NCBI GenBank assembly: GCA_902510655.1
Contig: CABXBY010000004.1
Span: 1 to 51,735, forward strand
DNA length: 51,735 nt
Origin: an uncultured Bacteroidota bacterium
GTDB taxonomy: Bacteria > Bacteroidota > Bacteroidia > Flavobacteriales > Flavobacteriaceae
Reading direction: 5' to 3'
The notes beneath the pieces are model-generated. The model was not told where the DNA came from, made no database searches, and saw nothing but the letters and a program-made list of their open reading frames with translations. A program made the translations under genes and the position numbers. Shown piece by piece: positions 47,076 to 51,735 of the stretch; the first letter of the stretch is position 1, and each line of letters starts with the position of its first letter.

Positions 47076-49265
47076 ATGTCTTTAAAAATTGATTTAAAAA
47101 AAGAATTGAAGTCTTTATTTGGTTTTTCCGAATTTAAGGGAGAGCAAGAGCAAATTATTTTATCCTTAATTAATGGCAACAATAATATGGTAATTATGCC
47201 TACAGGTGCTGGTAAATCATTATGTTTTCAACTACCAGCCTTGTTACTTGAAGGAACAGCTTTAGTAGTTTCTCCATTAATTGCTCTTATGAAAAATCAA
47301 GTTGACGTTGTAAGAGGGATATCTTCGTTTGATGGAATTGCACATGTTTTAAACTCTTCATTAAATAATACTGAAATTAATGAAGTTAAAAATGATGTTT
47401 TAAATAAAAAAACAAAATTATTATATGTAGCTCCAGAGTCATTAGCTAAACAAGAAAATATTGATTTTTTAAATCAGATAAATATTTCATTTTTAGCAGT
47501 TGACGAAGCACATTGTATCTCTGAATGGGGTCATGATTTTAGACCTGAATATAGGAACTTAAAAACTATCTTGAATAAGATTAATACTCAAATACCTATA
47601 ATTGCTTTAACAGCTACAGCCACTGCAAAAGTACAAGACGATATTGTTAAAAATTTAGATATCAAAGAAGCAGAAGTTTTTAAGTCTTCATTTAATAGGC
47701 CAAATCTTTTTTATGAAGTAAGGCAGAAAACTGAAAACTTAAATAGAGATATTATATCATTTATAAAGCAAAGAGTAGGAAAATCAGGTATAATTTATTG
47801 TCTTTCTCGAAAAAATGTAAATGAACTTTCGCAATTTTTACAAGTTAATGACATTAATGCTTTACCCTATCATGCTGGACTTGATTCAAAATTAAGAGCA
47901 AAGAATCAAGATATGTTTTTAATGGAAGAATGCGATGTAATAGTTGCAACAATAGCTTTTGGTATGGGAATTGACAAGCCTGATGTTAGATTTGTAATTC
48001 ATCATGATATTCCAAAAAGTTTAGAAAGTTATTATCAAGAAACAGGAAGAGCTGGTAGAGATGGAGGAGAAGGACATTGTTTAGCTTTTTACACTCACAA
48101 AGATATTGAAAAACTAGAAAAATTCATGTCAGGAAAACCGATTGCTGAGCAAGAACAAAGTTATTCTTTATTAGATGAAATTTCTGCCTATGCCGAAACC
48201 TCCATGTCTAGAAGAAAGTTTTTGTTGAATTATTTTGGAGAAGATTTTGATGAAATTAACGGAGAGGGTGCTATGATGGATGATAATATGAAAAATCCTA
48301 AACCTAAATTAAAAGTAAATAATGAAGTGTTTTTAGTTTTAGATTTAATTAAAATTACTAAAGAACAGTATAAAACCAAAGATTTAGTTGCTTACCTAAC
48401 AGGAAAAGAAAATAATTTACTAAGATCTCATAATGTTATGAACAACAAATTATTTGGATCAGGAAAAAATAATGATTCAGTTTTTTGGAATTCATTATTA
48501 AGACATTTGATTGTAAATAATCTATTAAATAAAAATATTGAATCATACGGTGTATTAAAATTAAATGAATTATCAAAAAAATATTTAGAAAATCCATATG
48601 ATTTTTATATTTCAAAGAATCACGAGTTTCATATTCAAGTTAACTCAATTTCAAACAAAAAAAATAGATTTTTAAATGATAAGGAACTATTCAAAATTCT
48701 TATTTCGGAAAGAAAAAATATTGCTAAATTAAAAAGTATTCCACCGTATGTTATTTTTCAAGAATCTTCAATTGAAGAAATGTCTTTTAAATACCCAATA
48801 ACAATTGATGAATTAAAAAATATTAATGGTGTTGGAGAAGGTAAGGCCAGAAAATTTGGAGCTACATTTCTTAAAATTATATCAAATTATGTAGAAGAAA
48901 ATGAAATTACCAGACCAGAAGATCTAATTATTAAATCAACAGGAACAAATTCCTCTTTAAAATTATTTATCATTCAAAGTATTGACAGAAAACTTCTTCC
49001 AATTGACATCGCAAATGCCAAAGGCTTAAATTTAGATGCACTTATGCAAGAACTTGAAAAAATAGTGTTTTCTGGCACAAAACTTAATGTTGATTACATG
49101 GTTGATGATATTTTTGATGAAGATCAAAAAGATGAATTGTTTGATTTCTTTATCGAATCTGAATCGGACGATATAAACATTGCGGTTGATGAGTTTGACA
49201 ACGATTATGAAGAATTTGATTTGCGATTATACAGGTTGAAATTTATAAACGATATATCAAATTAA
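47076..49265 (+). CDS. recQ: ATP-dependent DNA helicase RecQ lacking the zinc-binding cysteines
   Basis: MPTGAGKSLCFQLPALL, VDEAHCISEWGHDFRPEYRNL, TATATAKVQDDI, QETGRAGRDGGEGHCLAFY; C-terminal HRDC-like region. Confidence 0.96.
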   Translation: MSLKIDLKKELKSLFGFSEFKGEQEQIILSLINGNNNMVIMPTGAGKSLCFQLPALLLEGTALVVSPLIALMKNQVDVVRGISSFDGIAHVLNSSLNNTEINEVKNDVLNKKTKLLYVAPESLAKQENIDFLNQINISFLAVDEAHCISEWGHDFRPEYRNLKTILNKINTQIPIIALTATATAKVQDDIVKNLDIKEAEVFKSSFNRPNLFYEVRQKTENLNRDIISFIKQRVGKSGIIYCLSRKNVNELSQFLQVNDINALPYHAGLDSKLRAKNQDMFLMEECDVIVATIAFGMGIDKPDVRFVIHHDIPKSLESYYQETGRAGRDGGEGHCLAFYTHKDIEKLEKFMSGKPIAEQEQSYSLLDEISAYAETSMSRRKFLLNYFGEDFDEINGEGAMMDDNMKNPKPKLKVNNEVFLVLDLIKITKEQYKTKDLVAYLTGKENNLLRSHNVMNNKLFGSGKNNDSVFWNSLLRHLIVNNLLNKNIESYGVLKLNELSKKYLENPYDFYISKNHEFHIQVNSISNKKNRFLNDKELFKILISERKNIAKLKSIPPYVIFQESSIEEMSFKYPITIDELKNINGVGEGKARKFGATFLKIISNYVEENEITRPEDLIIKSTGTNSSLKLFIIQSIDRKLLPIDIANAKGLNLDALMQELEKIVFSGTKLNVDYMVDDIFDEDQKDELFDFFIESESDDINIAVDEFDNDYEEFDLRLYRLKFINDISN

Positions 49266-49330
49266 TTTTAAATTATTTGTAACATTTTATAAAGTTTAAT
49301 TTATCTTGCGCCGTAATTAAATTTAAAAAA

Positions 49331-50254
49331 ATGCAAGAAGGTTTATATGCTCAAATTAAGACTAATAAAGGTGAAATATTATTAATACTTCACCATGATA
49401 AAACACCTGGAACAGTTGCTAATTTTATAGGTCTTTCAGAGGGTAAAATAAAAAATTCCCACAAACCAATTAATACTCCATACTATGATGGTTTGAAATT
49501 TCACAGAGTAATTCCTGATTTTATGATTCAAACTGGTTGTCCTAATGGAACTGGAACCGGAGATCCTGGTTATAAATTTGATGATGAATTCCATCCTGAA
49601 CTTAAACATAATAAGCCAGGTATATTGTCTATGGCCAATTCTGGCGCATCAACTAATGGTAGTCAGTTTTTTATAACCCATCTAGCAACGAACTGGTTAG
49701 ATGACAAGCATACTGTTTTTGGTGAAGTAGTTGAGGGATTGAATATTGTTAATGAAATTAAACAAGATGATGTAATTGACTCAATTACGATACTCAGGGT
49801 AGGGGATGACGCTGAAAAATGGAATTCCGTTGATATATTTAATAATTTTAAAGCAAAAAAAGAAATTCGCATTAAAGAAAGACAAATAAAAGAGCAACAA
49901 ATTATTGAAAATTTATCAAAAGATTTTGAAGTAACCTCCTCTGGTTTAAGATATAAAATTTTAAATAAAGGTAATGGAGATTCCCCAGTTAAAGGAGATA
50001 AAGTTAAAGTTCATTATAAAGGAATGCTAATTGACGAAACAGTTTTTGATTCTTCATATAAAAGAAATCAACCTATTGAATTTAATGTTGGAATTGGTCA
50101 AGTTATACCTGGCTGGGATGAAGGAATTATGTTGTTAAAAAAAGGTGAAAAGGCAAAATTTGTTATTCCATCAAATCTTGGTTATGGTGAAACTGGTGCT
50201 GGAGGAGTTATTCCTCCTAATGCTACACTAATTTTTGAGGTTGAGTTGCTTTAG
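49331..50254 (+). CDS. Peptidylprolyl isomerase: cyclophilin-FKBP fusion
   Basis: N-terminal cyclophilin ([52 protein letters not shown]) plus C-terminal FKBP ([83 protein letters not shown]). Confidence 0.96.
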   Translation: MQEGLYAQIKTNKGEILLILHHDKTPGTVANFIGLSEGKIKNSHKPINTPYYDGLKFHRVIPDFMIQTGCPNGTGTGDPGYKFDDEFHPELKHNKPGILSMANSGASTNGSQFFITHLATNWLDDKHTVFGEVVEGLNIVNEIKQDDVIDSITILRVGDDAEKWNSVDIFNNFKAKKEIRIKERQIKEQQIIENLSKDFEVTSSGLRYKILNKGNGDSPVKGDKVKVHYKGMLIDETVFDSSYKRNQPIEFNVGIGQVIPGWDEGIMLLKKGEKAKFVIPSNLGYGETGAGGVIPPNATLIFEVELL

Positions 50255-50808
50255 TTTTTCCACTTAATATTACACCCAATACTGGGTTTTTGTTTAGGAT
50301 TAATTTCTTTTAAATTAATCAAAGCGTTGAGCGCATTTCTAACATCTATTCCTGTTACTTCAATATTGTTTCCTGGTCTAGAATCATCAAGTTGTCCTCT
50401 GTAAACTAATTTATTAGAATCATTAAAAATAAAAAAATCTGGTGTACAAGCAGCATCGTAATTTTTTGCAACTATTTGAGTTTTATCATATAAATATGGA
50501 AAAATAAATTTTTCTTTTATTGCATTTTTTTTCATTTCAGTTGGAGAATCTTCTGGATAATTAATAATATCATTACTGGAAATAGCAATAAATTTAATAC
50601 CAGAGTTGAGGTAATCGTTAGCAATTTGGACTATTTGTTGATTTATATGTTTGACAAATGGACAATGATTACATATAAACATAACTAAAGTTCCTTTTTT
50701 ACCAAACAAATCATCTGATTTCATTATTAAATTAGATTTAACATCTAACAGTGCAAATTTTGGAGCTTCAAAACCTAATGGGATCATAACTGAGGGTGTT
50801 CTTGCCAT
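50251..50808 (-). CDS. Thioredoxin-like (redoxin/AhpC-TSA) family protein
   Basis: [21 protein letters not shown] (CxxC), [31 protein letters not shown]. Confidence 0.92.
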   Translation of the reverse strand: MARTPSVMIPLGFEAPKFALLDVKSNLIMKSDDLFGKKGTLVMFICNHCPFVKHINQQIVQIANDYLNSGIKFIAISSNDIINYPEDSPTEMKKNAIKEKFIFPYLYDKTQIVAKNYDAACTPDFFIFNDSNKLVYRGQLDDSRPGNNIEVTGIDVRNALNALINLKEINPKQKPSIGCNIKWKN

Positions 50809-50871
50809 ATTATAATATTTTTTTCAAATTTAAATCTATTTTGTATAAATTGCACATAATTCAATACAGAC

Positions 50872-51696
50872 ATGCAAGAATTTATTTATTTTTTTGAAAA
50901 TATTTCATCATTACAAAGATCATTAATTCTGGTAGGAGGAATTACTTTTTTTTGGTCTATTGAGTCCTTAATTCCATTATTTAAATTTAATTATTCAAAA
51001 TTAAAACATGCTCTTCCTAACTTGTTTTTTACTTTGACAACTGTGTTAGTAAATTTTTCTTTAGCATTTATTCTTTTATTAGTTTCTGACTGGGTTTCAA
51101 TTAATGGCTATGGTTTGTTAAATTATCAAAATTTATTACCATTATCGGCCTACCTTATTCTGGGAGTTATTTTTCTTGATCTGATTGGAGCATATCTTCC
51201 TCACTTTGTTCAACACAAAGTAAAGTTTTTATGGAAAATTCATTTGGTCCATCACTCAGATCATAAAGTTGATACCACAACTGCAAACAGACACCATCCT
51301 TTTGAAAGTATAATTAGATATGTTTTTACTTTATTTGCTGTTGCAATTTTAGGTGCTAACATGGGACTAGTTTTCTTATATCAATCTCTTTCTGTTGTTT
51401 TATCTCAATTTAATCATGCTAATATTGATATAAGTCCTAATGTAGATAAATTTTTAAGCTATATAATTGTGACTCCAAATATGCACAAAATTCATCATCA
51501 CTACATGTTACCTTACACTGATTCCAATTATGGAAATATTTTTTCTTTTTGGGATAGACTATTTGGAACCTTCAGTTTTTTAAATCCTTCGAAAATAATT
51601 TATGGTGTAGACACGTACTTTAACGAAAAAGAAAATCAAAGTATTAGAAGTTTATTGTACAGACCTTTTGAAAAGCATAAACCACCATCAAATTAA
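50872..51696 (+). CDS. Sterol desaturase / fatty acid hydroxylase superfamily protein
   Basis: Di-iron histidine motifs HLVHHSD, NRHHPFE, MHKIHHHYMLPYTDSNYGNIFSFWDRLFGT. Confidence 0.93.
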   Translation: MQEFIYFFENISSLQRSLILVGGITFFWSIESLIPLFKFNYSKLKHALPNLFFTLTTVLVNFSLAFILLLVSDWVSINGYGLLNYQNLLPLSAYLILGVIFLDLIGAYLPHFVQHKVKFLWKIHLVHHSDHKVDTTTANRHHPFESIIRYVFTLFAVAILGANMGLVFLYQSLSVVLSQFNHANIDISPNVDKFLSYIIVTPNMHKIHHHYMLPYTDSNYGNIFSFWDRLFGTFSFLNPSKIIYGVDTYFNEKENQSIRSLLYRPFEKHKPPSN

Positions 51697-51735
51697 TTAT
51701 TCTACATAATCTTTGAGAAGAATATTGCATTCATT

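Noticed and set aside
1-51735. Search for CRISPR arrays, phage or transposon genes, toxin-antitoxin or defence systems, and biosynthetic clusters
   Set aside because: No direct-repeat arrays, integrases, transposases or defence-type domains were recognised; the window reads as core chromosome.

Overview
AT-rich window with the hallmarks of a Flavobacteriia-like Bacteroidota chromosome: the TAnnTTTG -7 promoter motif, a long SecA, purM-prfA-pyrF synteny, and GSII with amt-glnK. I see no prophage, transposase, CRISPR array or rRNA. About 54 protein genes and one tRNA-Arg(ACG) are supported. The main blocks are: (1) 1-8005, an acyl-CoA degradation operon with a carboxyltransferase, two crotonase-fold enzymes, thiolase, SDR, MaoC and a pair of adjacent acyl-CoA dehydrogenases; (2) 8007-10285, a saccharopine dehydrogenase / DUF1338 pair that suggests lysine catabolism; (3) threonine catabolism (tdh-like / kbl); (4) nitrogen assimilation (GSII; outer-membrane protein-glnK-amt); (5) purM-prfA-pyrF; (6) grpE-dnaJ followed by a mscS / REC-AAA+ / M28 peptidase / PAP2 / LTA-synthase-like envelope run; (7) secA, lnt, pssA, lptB-tatC-kpsF, recQ and a cyclophilin-FKBP fusion. 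I found no single dramatic new system. The best second-look items are a 49-aa conserved-looking ORF missing from the ORF track (15655-15804, minus), an apparent G19-C56 to A19-U56 tertiary swap in the tRNA-Arg, loss of zinc-binding cysteines in three housekeeping proteins (RecQ, SecA, DnaJ), a REC-AAA+ protein with GAFTSA instead of GAFTGA and no HTH, a heteromer-like acyl-CoA dehydrogenase pair, and a double hairpin covering the start codon of the amidohydrolase downstream of amt. All family calls were made by reading motifs, without database searches.
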